Assembly: GCA_903851195.1 (NCBI GenBank) | Contig: CAINNJ010000004.1 | Location: forward strand, 248,001 to 312,000 | Length of the DNA: 64,000 nucleotides | DNA from: an uncultured Acidobacteriia bacterium | Lineage (GTDB): Bacteria; Acidobacteriota; Terriglobia; Bryobacterales; Bryobacteraceae | Direction: 5' to 3' | Shown: in pieces, positions 1 to 7,513 of the stretch | Layout: each line of letters opens with the position of its first letter | Numbering within the stretch: position 1 is the stretch's first letter | The notes under the pieces: model-generated | The model's input: the letters and a program-made list of their open reading frames with translations, nothing else | The model's database searches: none | What the model was told of the DNA's origin: nothing | Program-made: the position numbers and the translations under genes

Positions 1-2
1 TG

Positions 3-1820
3 CACAACGGCTTTGTCACCGACTGCGCGATGCCCAACCCCTGGTGGACGCTGAACGGCAACCAGTTCGACATCATTCCCGACGACCGCGCCATCACGCA
101 CAAAGCCGTTTATCACCTGCGCAAAATTCCCGCCTTCTATTTCCCGTACTTTTATAAATCGCTGAAAAAAGAGCCACGCAAAAGCGGCATCCTGGCGCCG
201 AATTTCGCCCACAGCAACACCCGCGGCTTCATGTTCGCCACCGGCTACTACTGGGCCATCAGCCGCAGCATGGACGCCACCTATATCTTCCAGGATTTCA
301 GCTCGCGCGGCGTGGCGCACCATATCGATTTCCGGGGCAAACCCAGCCAGAAATCCGATTTCAACCTCATTTTTTATGGCGTGCAGGACCGCGGCATCGC
401 GCAGAACGGAACCATCGTCAAGGCGCCCGGCTACAGCGTGACCGGCTCCGGCCGGACCGAGTTCGCCGATGGCTGGGTCGCCCGGGGCTCCGTGAACTTC
501 CTCAGCTCACTGGCCTTCCGCCAGCAATTCACCGAGTCGTTCAGCGAAGCGATTTTCTCGGAAACCCACTCGTCCGCGTCAGTGGAGAAGAACTTCGGCT
601 ACTACAATTTCAGCACCGCGGTGGTGCGGACCGAAAACTTCGAAGACGCCACGGCCGGCAACTCCATTATCATTCGCAAGTTTCCCGAGTTCGATTTCAC
701 CAGCCGCGAGCGCCAGATCAAAAAGGGCATACTGCCGGTCTGGCTGTCTTTCGATTCCAGCTTCGGGCTGAATTACCGCTCCCAGCCTAAGCCCGAAGGC
801 CAGCCGCTCACCAATTTTTACCAGACCAACCAGTTCAGCCCGCGCGCCGATTTCGAGCCCACCCTGACCACCGCCCTCCGCTGGCGCGCCTTCAGCCTGC
901 TGCCCAGCTTCACGCTGCATGAAACCTTTTACGGGCAACGGCTGCAGAACACCACGGTCAGCAATAACAGCCTCACGCGAACCGCTCCCGAATTCAACAT
1001 CGAGTTCCTGTTCCCCACCATCGAACGCATTTACAACCGCAAGACATTCCTCGGGGACAAACTCAAACACACCATTGATGCGCGGGCGAATTATAAATAC
1101 GTTTCCAACGTCACGAAATTCGCGGATGTTCTCCGCTTCGATCCGATCGACCTGCTCTCCGACACCCGTGAAGTGGAAGTCGGCATTACCAACCGCCTGT
1201 ATGCCAAACGCGGCGACAGCGTGGCCGAAGTTCTTACCTGGGAGCTTTTTCAGAAGCGTTATTTCGACCCCACCTTCGGCGGAGCCATTATTCCGGGGCA
1301 ACGGAACGTTCTGCAGACGTCCATCGACCTGACCGGCTACAGTTTTCTCAACGGTTACCGGAATTATTCCCCCATCGTGTCGATCCTCCGCTCCAATCCG
1401 CGGGGCGGCTTCGGCTTCACGTGGGAGACCGATTACGATCCCTTGCTGCAGCGTTTCGTCAACAGTATCTTCTCCGCCGACATCCGCATTCATCGCTACT
1501 TCTTCTCGGCCGGCGCCGACCAGGTCCGCCCCGATCCCGTTCTTTCGCCCCCGGCCAACCAGTTCCGCTCGACTTTCGGGTACGGGGATCCGAATCGAAA
1601 AGGATGGAACGCCGCGTTCTCGATGGTCTACGACTACCGCCTCGCACAACTCGACTACGGTGTCGCCCAGATTACCTACAACACGGATTGCTGCGGCCTC
1701 AGCTTCCAGATCCGCCGGCTCAACTTCGGCACGCGTAACGAAACCGTGCCGCTGGTATCGTTCTCGATCGCGAACATCGGCACGGTCGGTACTCTGAAGA
1801 AACAGGAGAGGCTTTTCTGA
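3..1820 (+). CDS. lptD: LPS-assembly outer-membrane protein LptD (5' truncated by window)
   Basis: The reading frame is open from base 3, so the gene begins before the window. The visible ~605 residues open with a stretch typical of the LptD/OstA C-terminal beta-barrel: a Cys shortly before the PNPWW motif, then IPAFYFPYFY, then alternating aromatic and polar strands to the end. LptD with LptE inserts lipopolysaccharide into the outer leaflet of the outer membrane. The following gene starts on the last bases of this one, so the two are translationally coupled. The N-terminal OstA-like periplasmic domain lies outside the window. Identification is from overall pattern and the conserved entry motifs. 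Confidence 0.88.
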   Translation, partial: HNGFVTDCAMPNPWWTLNGNQFDIIPDDRAITHKAVYHLRKIPAFYFPYFYKSLKKEPRKSGILAPNFAHSNTRGFMFATGYYWAISRSMDATYIFQDFSSRGVAHHIDFRGKPSQKSDFNLIFYGVQDRGIAQNGTIVKAPGYSVTGSGRTEFADGWVARGSVNFLSSLAFRQQFTESFSEAIFSETHSSASVEKNFGYYNFSTAVVRTENFEDATAGNSIIIRKFPEFDFTSRERQIKKGILPVWLSFDSSFGLNYRSQPKPEGQPLTNFYQTNQFSPRADFEPTLTTALRWRAFSLLPSFTLHETFYGQRLQNTTVSNNSLTRTAPEFNIEFLFPTIERIYNRKTFLGDKLKHTIDARANYKYVSNVTKFADVLRFDPIDLLSDTREVEVGITNRLYAKRGDSVAEVLTWELFQKRYFDPTFGGAIIPGQRNVLQTSIDLTGYSFLNGYRNYSPIVSILRSNPRGGFGFTWETDYDPLLQRFVNSIFSADIRIHRYFFSAGADQVRPDPVLSPPANQFRSTFGYGDPNRKGWNAAFSMVYDYRLAQLDYGVAQITYNTDCCGLSFQIRRLNFGTRNETVPLVSFSIANIGTVGTLKKQERLF

Positions 1821-2890
1821 GACGATCGCTCACCATTCTCTTCACCCTGGCCGTCGCGGCCGCGCAGGCCCAGCCCCCGGACGAACTGGAAGCCGTCGTC
1901 ACTACCGATCTCGGCGTGTTCCGTTTCGAATTCGCCGCCGACAAGGCGCCGAAACACGTGGAACAGTTCATCAGACGGGCCCGGGCGGGCTACTACAATG
2001 GCAGCGCGTTCCACCGCGTCGTCGCCAACGGGATCATCCAGGGCGGCGACCCGCTGCTGAAGGACGCCAAAACCCCGAAGAATCTCTGGGGCACGGGCGG
2101 CCTGAATCTGATGCCCGGCGAATACAGCGATATGAAGCATGAACGCGGCGTCGTTTCCACCGTTCGTATTCCCGACAAGCCCGACAGCGACGGCAGTCAG
2201 TTCTTCGTCTGCGTCTATCCGCAGGCCACTCTCGACGGCAAATTCTCCGCCTTCGGCCGGGTCAACGAAGGCATGGACGTGGTGGAAAATATCTCTCGCG
2301 TGCCTGCCGGCGAAAACGGCTTCACCGAAAAACCGGTCCGCATCCTTACCGTTGCCATTGAGAAGAAAAAGGTACAGCCGTTCGTCACCGCCACGCCGGA
2401 CGAACTGCGCCGAACTGTGACGCTGAAGACAACGGTCGGCCTCATCCGCATCCAGTTGGAGCCTGACTGGGCGCCCAATCACGTCCGCAACTTCCTGATG
2501 CTGACGTCGACAGGCTGGTACAACGGCACCGCATTCCACCGACTGGTGAAGGGTTTCGTCGCCCAGGGCGGCATGCCCGATACGCGTCCCGCGGGCACGC
2601 CCGCGCATCCCGCCGATCGTTGGGTCCACACGCTGAAAGGCGAATTTCGAGACGATGTGAAACACACCCGCGGCATCGTATCCATGGCCCGCACCGACGA
2701 TCCCGACTCCGCCACGACCTCGTTCTTCCTGATGCTCGGCGACGCCCCGCACCTCGACGGGAAATACTCCGCCTTCGGCCGCATCATCGAAGGTATGGAA
2801 GTGCTGGAAGCGTTCGAGAAAGAGGAAGTGGACGGGGAATCACCGAAGCGCCGCCTGGAAATTCTGGAAGCCTCGATCGATCCGAAATAG
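1817..2890 (+). CDS. Secreted tandem-cyclophilin peptidyl-prolyl isomerase
   Basis: This 357-residue protein has two cyclophilin domains (about residues 35-190 and 200-355), each with the FHR and QGG core motifs (FHRVVANGIIQGGD; FHRLVKGFVAQGG) and an SFF/SQFF strand. A GTG at 1916 would cut into domain 1. Reading upstream in frame gives a signal peptide (RRSLTILFTLAVAAAQAQ) whose only plausible start is CTG at 1817, overlapping the lptD stop as CTGA, with AGGAGAG at 1804-1810 as ribosome binding site. It is therefore probably periplasmic and helps fold outer-membrane proteins such as LptD. The position matches surA in enterobacterial lptD-surA-pdxA operons, but the fold is cyclophilin, not parvulin. 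Confidence 0.85.
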   Translation: MRRSLTILFTLAVAAAQAQPPDELEAVVTTDLGVFRFEFAADKAPKHVEQFIRRARAGYYNGSAFHRVVANGIIQGGDPLLKDAKTPKNLWGTGGLNLMPGEYSDMKHERGVVSTVRIPDKPDSDGSQFFVCVYPQATLDGKFSAFGRVNEGMDVVENISRVPAGENGFTEKPVRILTVAIEKKKVQPFVTATPDELRRTVTLKTTVGLIRIQLEPDWAPNHVRNFLMLTSTGWYNGTAFHRLVKGFVAQGGMPDTRPAGTPAHPADRWVHTLKGEFRDDVKHTRGIVSMARTDDPDSATTSFFLMLGDAPHLDGKYSAFGRIIEGMEVLEAFEKEEVDGESPKRRLEILEASIDPK

Positions 2891-2920
2891 GCATTTCAAC
2901 TTCAGTACTGAGACGAAATC

Positions 2921-2956
2921 TTGACAGGCGGCTCACGTGGGAATAACATTGTTATT
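2921..2956 (+). promoter_or_regulatory. mazEF-type promoter with operator dyad over the -10 box
   Basis: A consensus -35 TTGACA (2921-2926), a 17-bp spacer and a -10 TAACAT (2944-2949) precede the antitoxin gene. A perfect 7-bp-arm palindrome with a one-base centre (AATAACA T TGTTATT, 2942-2956) covers the -10. This is where an AbrB-fold antitoxin would be expected to bind for autorepression. Transcription should begin near 2956, only a few bases before ATG 2960. Confidence 0.65.
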
Positions 2957-2959
2957 ACC

Positions 2960-3223
2960 ATGCGTTCCATGCACGTGAATATTCGTCAGATCGGTAATTC
3001 CCAAGGGGTTGTCATCCCCAAAGCGGTGCTTGCACAGTTGGGCCTGGACAGCACCGCAGGGGCGGAGATGACGATCGAGAATGATGCGCTGGTATTACGC
3101 CGTCCGGCACATCCGCCCCGTACAGGGTGGGCCGAGGCGGCGTTCAGAATCGCCGAAGCCGGGGACGACGAACTCGTGATGGGCGAATTCGGGAACGCGG
3201 AAGATGCGGAGTTGGTCTGGTAA
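2960..3223 (+). CDS. MazE/AbrB-family antitoxin
   Basis: This 87-residue protein carries the swapped-hairpin AbrB DNA-binding fold at its N-terminus (NIRQIGNSQGVVIPKAVLAQ) and an acidic C-terminal tail that would bind and neutralise the toxin. The start is ATG 2960; ATG 2969 is an equally good alternative and gives the usual short family N-terminus. Neither has a clear ribosome binding site, which fits a very short or absent leader given the promoter just upstream. The 3' end overlaps the MazF-type toxin gene. An operator dyad overlaps the -10 box, so autoregulation is likely. Confidence 0.85.
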   Translation: MRSMHVNIRQIGNSQGVVIPKAVLAQLGLDSTAGAEMTIENDALVLRRPAHPPRTGWAEAAFRIAEAGDDELVMGEFGNAEDAELVW

Positions 3224-3537
3224 AGCGCGGAGAAATCTGGCTCGTCCATCTCGATCCTACGGTGGGGAGCGAAATCAGAAAAACGCGCCCGTGTGTCGTC
3301 GTTTCGCCGGCTGAAATGCACGATTATTTGCGCACGGTGCTGGTGGCCCCCATGACCACCGCAAGTCGCGAGGCACCGTTTCGGATCGAAGTCCGTCATG
3401 GCGGCCGACAAGGCCTGATTCTGCTGGATCAGGTTCGCGCTGCGGATAAGAGTCGGCTGGCGAAGAAGCTGGGCACGGTCTCGCCAGAGACGCTCGCCGC
3501 TACGTTGAGGACACTGCAAGAGCTATTCGCAGAGTAA
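3217..3537 (+). CDS. MazF/PemK-family endoribonuclease toxin
   Basis: The protein is about 106 residues with the MazF fold: KRGEIWLVHLDPT at the N-terminus, then KTRPCVVVSP containing the conserved Arg, then VAPMTT with the conserved Thr, and a C-terminal DQVR strand. MazF-type enzymes cut mRNA at short motifs. The family N-terminus (M-V-K-R-G-E) points to CTG 3217 as start, with GGAG at 3208-3211 in front, overlapping the antitoxin stop. The next upstream start in frame is GTG 3127, which would add an atypical Arg-rich stretch inside the antitoxin gene. The pair is complete and looks functional. Confidence 0.85.
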   Translation: MVKRGEIWLVHLDPTVGSEIRKTRPCVVVSPAEMHDYLRTVLVAPMTTASREAPFRIEVRHGGRQGLILLDQVRAADKSRLAKKLGTVSPETLAATLRTLQELFAE

Positions 3538-3547
3538 TGGGTCCTCT

Positions 3548-4135
3548 TCAGTCAGATCGACTCTCCAGGAGTTCCCGAAGGCGTAGCAAGGCCTGGCGAA
3601 TCTCCAGCCTTTCGTCCTCGGTTGCCTTTCGAAGTGCTTCAATAAGCGGGCCCTGCGTCAGTGCGGGCATCCGGTCTCTGATGAACCGGGTAACCGCGAC
3701 GGTCGGATAGAGCCGCGCGAGGCGTCCATCACGGACGTCCGACCTTCTTTCCAGCATCCCCTTTTTTTCCAGGCGGTCCACGATGCCACTCACGGTCGAG
3801 TGCGCGAGTCCGATCTGGCTGGTGAGTTCTTTCAGCGTGATCCCGTGATTACGCACCAGGATCTGCATCACGCCGCGCTGGGGTGTCGTGAGATCTCCCG
3901 CGGCAACTTCCGACTCAAACGGCCGCCGGACCGCTTTCCGTATCGCGTTCAGGTCGCGCTCGATCTGTTCGGCCATAGGCACGAGTTCGCTCGTATCCGG
4001 ATCAGACGGTTCGATCTGGCCGTCACCGGAGCCGCTCAGAAGCGCCGCTTTCGGCGGCACCAGGGGAATGAGTAACTCGGCGGATTTGGCCGCCGGAAGC
4101 GAGTCCGTTGTGCGCGATTTCCTCAAAAGACCCAT
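3548..4135 (-). CDS. MarR-family transcriptional regulator
   Basis: This 195-residue protein has a ~55-residue unstructured, Pro/Ser-rich N-terminal extension, then a MarR winged helix: TTPQRGVMQILVRN, the recognition helix region LAHSTVSGIVDRLEKKGMLER, and a basic wing (RSDVRDGRLARLY). MarR proteins are dimeric repressors of efflux, stress or aromatic-catabolism genes. The first 13 bases overlap the upstream methyltransferase gene, so the two are co-transcribed. A long dyad (4706-4739) just upstream of the operon is the likely autoregulatory operator. The ligand is unknown. Confidence 0.85.
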   Translation of the reverse strand: MGLLRKSRTTDSLPAAKSAELLIPLVPPKAALLSGSGDGQIEPSDPDTSELVPMAEQIERDLNAIRKAVRRPFESEVAAGDLTTPQRGVMQILVRNHGITLKELTSQIGLAHSTVSGIVDRLEKKGMLERRSDVRDGRLARLYPTVAVTRFIRDRMPALTQGPLIEALRKATEDERLEIRQALLRLRELLESRSD

Positions 4136-4698
4136 GGGATCAGCCTCTTCACCCGCCGCCGGTAGAACTGGTACGGAACGGGAAAGGTTTCCAGCATGAA
4201 CTTCTCTTCACAGCGGATCTTCACCCAGAGGGCGACGAAAAGAACGGACAGGCCCAGCACCGCCCGCCATTGGCCGTTCGCCAGGGCGGTGCCCGTCAGC
4301 GCCGTAAGCAGACCGGAATAAATGGGATGCCGCACGAAAGCATAGGGGCCGGCGGTGATCAGTTCATGCCCTTCTTTCACGCTCACGTGTCCACTCCAGT
4401 TTCCCGCAAGGGCGAACCGCGCCCAGATGGCAAAGAGTCCGCCGAAGACTGTCAGAACGAGCCCCGCGACCCGAATGGTTTGGTTCTCGGGAAAGATTCG
4501 CGTGGCGAGCCAGGTGTTGGCGTACCAGGTAGAACCGATCAGGCTGGAACCGAGGAGCGCCAGCGCCATTTCCGCAGCCCTCACACTACCAGGCTCACTA
4601 CGGACCTTCGGCTTGACGCGGAGCATCCCGAGCAGCCAGACGATTCCAATTGTCACCCAGGTGAGCCCAATACCGTCGTCGATGGTCGGCGGTGTCAT
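4123..4698 (-). CDS. ICMT-like membrane methyltransferase
   Basis: This 191-residue integral membrane protein has about five hydrophobic segments and the C-terminal isoprenylcysteine-methyltransferase-like signature: GPYAFVRHPIYSG followed by an EE pair and ETFPVPYQFY. The family uses S-adenosylmethionine to methylate carboxyls of lipidic substrates; bacterial members are mostly uncharacterised. It is the first gene of a two-gene operon with the MarR regulator, which may sense its substrate or product. No strong ribosome binding site precedes ATG 4698. Confidence 0.8.
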   Translation of the reverse strand: MTPPTIDDGIGLTWVTIGIVWLLGMLRVKPKVRSEPGSVRAAEMALALLGSSLIGSTWYANTWLATRIFPENQTIRVAGLVLTVFGGLFAIWARFALAGNWSGHVSVKEGHELITAGPYAFVRHPIYSGLLTALTGTALANGQWRAVLGLSVLFVALWVKIRCEEKFMLETFPVPYQFYRRRVKRLIPWVF

Positions 4699-4705
4699 TT
4701 TCGAG

Positions 4706-4739
4706 ATCCGTCGCAGGCGACATATCGCATACGACGGAT
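4706..4739. promoter_or_regulatory. 34-bp dyad, probable MarR operator
   Basis: Two 15-base arms (4706-4720 and 4725-4739) flank the centre CATA, with 13 of 15 positions complementary. The outer arms ATCCGTCG / CGACGGAT and inner arms GCGA / TCGC are perfect. The dyad sits 7 bases upstream of the ICMT-marR operon start and in the intergenic region shared with the divergent alcohol dehydrogenase gene. MarR dimers bind such palindromes; assignment to this regulator is inference. Confidence 0.55.
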
Positions 4740-4854
4740 TCTACTTTGATCGCCTTCGCCGTGTCAAATATCGGCCCGCCTGGAAATTCCGTAAGCATCC
4801 ATTAACCCGAAACAGGCATCTCAACTTCTGAGTCGAAGACTCCAGGAGTTGTCC

Positions 4855-5865
4855 ATGCCGAAAATGCGCGCCGTCCAGGTTTCCGCTCCCCATGCGGAAC
4901 TCGAACTTGTCGAACTCGAAATTCCCGAACCTGCCGCAGGCTCCGTTCGGATCAAAGTCGAGGCCTGCGGCATCTGCCACAGTGACTCTCTGATCAAAGA
5001 AGGCCTGATGCCCATCGCTTACCCGCGCGTGCCCGGGCACGAAGTGGCGGGCGTTATCGACGCGGTGGGCACCGGCGTGGAAGGCTGGAAGACCGGCCAG
5101 CGCGTAGGCGTCGGCTGGAACGGAGGTTACTGCGGTTACTGCGACCAGTGCCGCCGCGGCAACTTCTTCGCCTGCCAGACGGCCAGTAAAGTCACCGGAC
5201 TCACTACGGACGGCGGCTACGCCGAGTACGCCATTGCGCCCGCCACGGCCCTTGCCAGAATTCCGGATGACCTCACGGCCGTGGAAGCCGCGCCCCTGAT
5301 GTGCGCCGGCGTCACCACATTCAATGCTCTTCGCAACAGCGGCGCGCAGCCCGGGGATACCGTTGCCGTTCACGGACTGGGCGGACTCGGCCACCTCGGC
5401 GTGCAGTTCGCCGCGAAGATGGGCTTCCGCACCGTGGCGATCGCGCGCGGCGCCGATAAAGAACCGCTCGCCCGCCAACTGGGCGCTTCCGTTTATATCG
5501 ACAGCGCGGCTGGCGACCCGGCGGCAGCACTGACCGCGCTCGGCGGCGCGAAAGTGATCCTCGCCACCGTGACCAGTGGCGAGGCGATGGCTTCCGTGAC
5601 GGGCGGCCTGGGACCGAACGGCACCATCCTGACCATCGGCGCCGCCGAGCCGTTCCCGGTCTCCCCGCTCTTCCTGCTGATGGGTAACCGCGCCGTCAAG
5701 GGCTGGTACTCCGGCGTATCGATCGATTCGCAGGACACCCTCGCCTTCGCCGCCATGACCGGCATCCGTTCGATGAACGAAGAATTCCCGCTCGAACGCG
5801 TGAAAGAAGCTTACGAGCGCATGATCAGCGGCAAAGTCCGCTTCCGCGCCGTGCTCACAATGTAA
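4855..5865 (+). CDS. Zinc-dependent alcohol dehydrogenase (MDR family)
   Basis: This 336-residue medium-chain dehydrogenase has catalytic-zinc residues in GICHSD and GHEVAG, four structural-zinc cysteines in CGYCDQCRRGNFFAC, and a Rossmann nucleotide site GLGGLGHLG at about residues 172-180. It resembles AdhA/AdhP-type enzymes acting on primary alcohols or aldehydes. ATG 4855 is preceded by AGGAG at 4844-4848. The gene is divergent from the ICMT-marR operon, and the dyad in the shared region makes MarR control plausible. The substrate cannot be read from sequence. Confidence 0.9.
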   Translation: MPKMRAVQVSAPHAELELVELEIPEPAAGSVRIKVEACGICHSDSLIKEGLMPIAYPRVPGHEVAGVIDAVGTGVEGWKTGQRVGVGWNGGYCGYCDQCRRGNFFACQTASKVTGLTTDGGYAEYAIAPATALARIPDDLTAVEAAPLMCAGVTTFNALRNSGAQPGDTVAVHGLGGLGHLGVQFAAKMGFRTVAIARGADKEPLARQLGASVYIDSAAGDPAAALTALGGAKVILATVTSGEAMASVTGGLGPNGTILTIGAAEPFPVSPLFLLMGNRAVKGWYSGVSIDSQDTLAFAAMTGIRSMNEEFPLERVKEAYERMISGKVRFRAVLTM

Positions 5866-5897
5866 GCGCCGAAACCAACGCAGGCTACCGCAGTTGC

Positions 5898-6224
5898 TCA
5901 CCGAACCGGAATCTCGACGATCGAACAGCTTCCCGGCGTCGCATTGTCGACAGCAAACGTAATTTGCGGAATCCTGCGCTGCACGAACCGCCAACGGTTT
6001 CTGCTTAGCACGACGATCGCGATTTTTCGGCCTTGCAGATTCTGCTGATAAGCGATGCTGTTGTCGGTTGTCAGAAGCAAATCAAAACCGGCATCTTCCG
6101 CCACGCGCAAAAGCCTTCCGTTCGCCAGAGTGTCCCACCCTTCCTGGAGGGTGGTCCTGGCGCTATGCTTGACAAGAAAGCGAGCCAGCGGAACGGGCGT
6201 CCCCTGATCGAACAGAACCCGCAT
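5898..6224 (-). CDS. DUF5615 PIN-like toxin
   Basis: This 108-residue protein shows the DUF5615 pattern: MRVLFDQGTPVPLARFL with a first acidic residue, a central GWDTLANGRLL segment, and LLLTTDNSIAYQQN with the second acidic cluster. DUF5615 proteins are PIN-like nucleases that pair with DUF433-type antitoxins. Its ATG abuts the stop of the upstream antitoxin gene, which overlaps pdxA, which overlaps the larA-like gene. The toxin is therefore probably the last cistron of a metabolic operon. Target and activity are not known. Confidence 0.75.
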   Translation of the reverse strand: MRVLFDQGTPVPLARFLVKHSARTTLQEGWDTLANGRLLRVAEDAGFDLLLTTDNSIAYQQNLQGRKIAIVVLSRNRWRFVQRRIPQITFAVDNATPGSCSIVEIPVR

Positions 6225-6578
6225 CTACAGCGAAAGCGCCGGAGAGGCCGCCAGACTCCGCGCCGCGAAATCCAGAACGGCCTCCACCATTTCGCGTGTC
6301 AGGCCCTCGTAGATCTCCACCAGTTCGTCGATTGTCACGCCATCTTCCAGATTCTCGAAAACAACCGCAACGGGCAGCCGCGAATTCCGGAAGATCCACG
6401 CTCCTCCGACCCGCTCCGGCACTCGCTCCACGGCCGCGCACCGGGACCAATCCAATGCCGCGCCTGGCATTGCGAACTCGGACAATTGCTTCAGCCAGGC
6501 CTCGAGCGTCACACCGCGCGCAGCCGCCCCGGCCTTCAGAGCCTCGGCCTGTTCATCGGGAAGTTCGATAACCGTCAT
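6225..6578 (-). CDS. RHH-DUF433 antitoxin
   Basis: This 117-residue protein has two parts. Residues 1-40 (starting MTVIELPDEQAEALKAGA) look like a ribbon-helix-helix/CopG DNA-binding segment. Residues 55-115 are DUF433 (VGGAWIFRNSRLPVAVVFEN, then an acidic DGVTIDELVE loop). This is the usual partner of DUF5615 toxins. Its ATG overlaps the pdxA stop as ATGA (6575-6578), so its synthesis is coupled to the metabolic gene. The downstream toxin begins at the next base after its stop. Confidence 0.75.
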   Translation of the reverse strand: MTVIELPDEQAEALKAGAAARGVTLEAWLKQLSEFAMPGAALDWSRCAAVERVPERVGGAWIFRNSRLPVAVVFENLEDGVTIDELVEIYEGLTREMVEAVLDFAARSLAASPALSL

Positions 6579-7513
6579 ATCCCCTGCCCCGCCATCCGCA
6601 CCGCGACCCCAAACGCCGCCGCCATTGGCCCGACATTCGCGATCCCCTGCCCCGCGATATCGAACGCAGTCCCATGCGCCGGCGTGGCTATCGGCACCGG
6701 CAGCCCGCCCTGCAGCGTCACGCCCCGCTCGAACCCCAACAACTTCGTGGCAATCTGCCCCTGATCGTGATACATGGTCACCACGCCGTCATAACCTCCG
6801 CGCCGGGCCGCAATAAACAATGTATCCGCCGGCCACGGCCCGGACACCAAAATACCCGCCGCCCGGGCCCGCTCCACCGCCGGCCCGATCACCTCGATCT
6901 CCTCCGTCCCCATCAACCCGCCCTCGCCCGCATGAGGATTCAGCCCCGCCACCGCGAGCCTGGCGGCCGACCCTCGCGCCGCCCGCATCGTCCGGTCCAG
7001 CAGCGTAATCGCATCGAACACGCCCTGCTCCGTGATCAGATCCGCCACCGCCCGCAACGGCACATGCGATGTCACCCGCGTCGTCCACAGATTCACGGTG
7101 TCCGTGACCGCGATATTAATCTCCGAACACAGTCCATGGAAATCCAGCAGATGCGCGAAGAAATGCATCTCGTCTTCCTGGGCGAGGCCCGCCACCTTCA
7201 TGGCCTGCTTATTCAACGGCGCAAAAACCAGCGCATCGAGTTCCCCGCGCTGAATCGCCTCCACCGCCACGCGCAAAGACGCCAGCGTGTACGCCCCGGC
7301 CTCCCGGCTCAGCTTCCCCAAGACCGGCTCGAAATCGAGCGGCAATTCGATCAGGGCCAGCCCGGCCACCGTCGCGCCGAAATTCCGCCGGTCCCCGATC
7401 AGCGTGATCTCAGCCGCCTCCCGCGTCTCCGGCAGCGCCAGCAGTTTCCCCGCCACCTCCGGACCGATCCCCGTCGGGTCCCCCGCCAACAATCCAATCC
7501 GCGGCTTCTTCAT
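6575..7513 (-). CDS. pdxA: PdxA-family NAD-dependent 4-phosphohydroxy-acid dehydrogenase
   Basis: This 312-residue protein matches 4-hydroxythreonine-4-phosphate dehydrogenase: N-terminal LLAGDPTGIGPE, metal-binding histidines in TSHVPLRA, NPHAGEGG and MYHDQGQI, and GLPVPIATPAHGTAFDIAG near the end. True PdxA acts in pyridoxal phosphate synthesis; the PdxA2 branch oxidises 4-phospho-D-threonate or -erythronate in sugar-acid catabolism. Company with a LarA-domain gene and nearby glucarate dehydratase makes the second role possible, but the usual DUF1537 kinase partner is absent. ATG 7513 overlaps the upstream stop (ATGA). Confidence 0.85.
   Translation of the reverse strand: MKKPRIGLLAGDPTGIGPEVAGKLLALPETREAAEITLIGDRRNFGATVAGLALIELPLDFEPVLGKLSREAGAYTLASLRVAVEAIQRGELDALVFAPLNKQAMKVAGLAQEDEMHFFAHLLDFHGLCSEINIAVTDTVNLWTTRVTSHVPLRAVADLITEQGVFDAITLLDRTMRAARGSAARLAVAGLNPHAGEGGLMGTEEIEVIGPAVERARAAGILVSGPWPADTLFIAARRGGYDGVVTMYHDQGQIATKLLGFERGVTLQGGLPVPIATPAHGTAFDIAGQGIANVGPMAAAFGVAVRMAGQGI

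Noticed and set aside
579-1649. Long minus-strand open frame inside lptD
   Set aside because: The plus strand encodes a convincing LptD barrel; the antisense frame is Gly/Arg/Val-rich with no motifs and arises from GC-rich codon bias.
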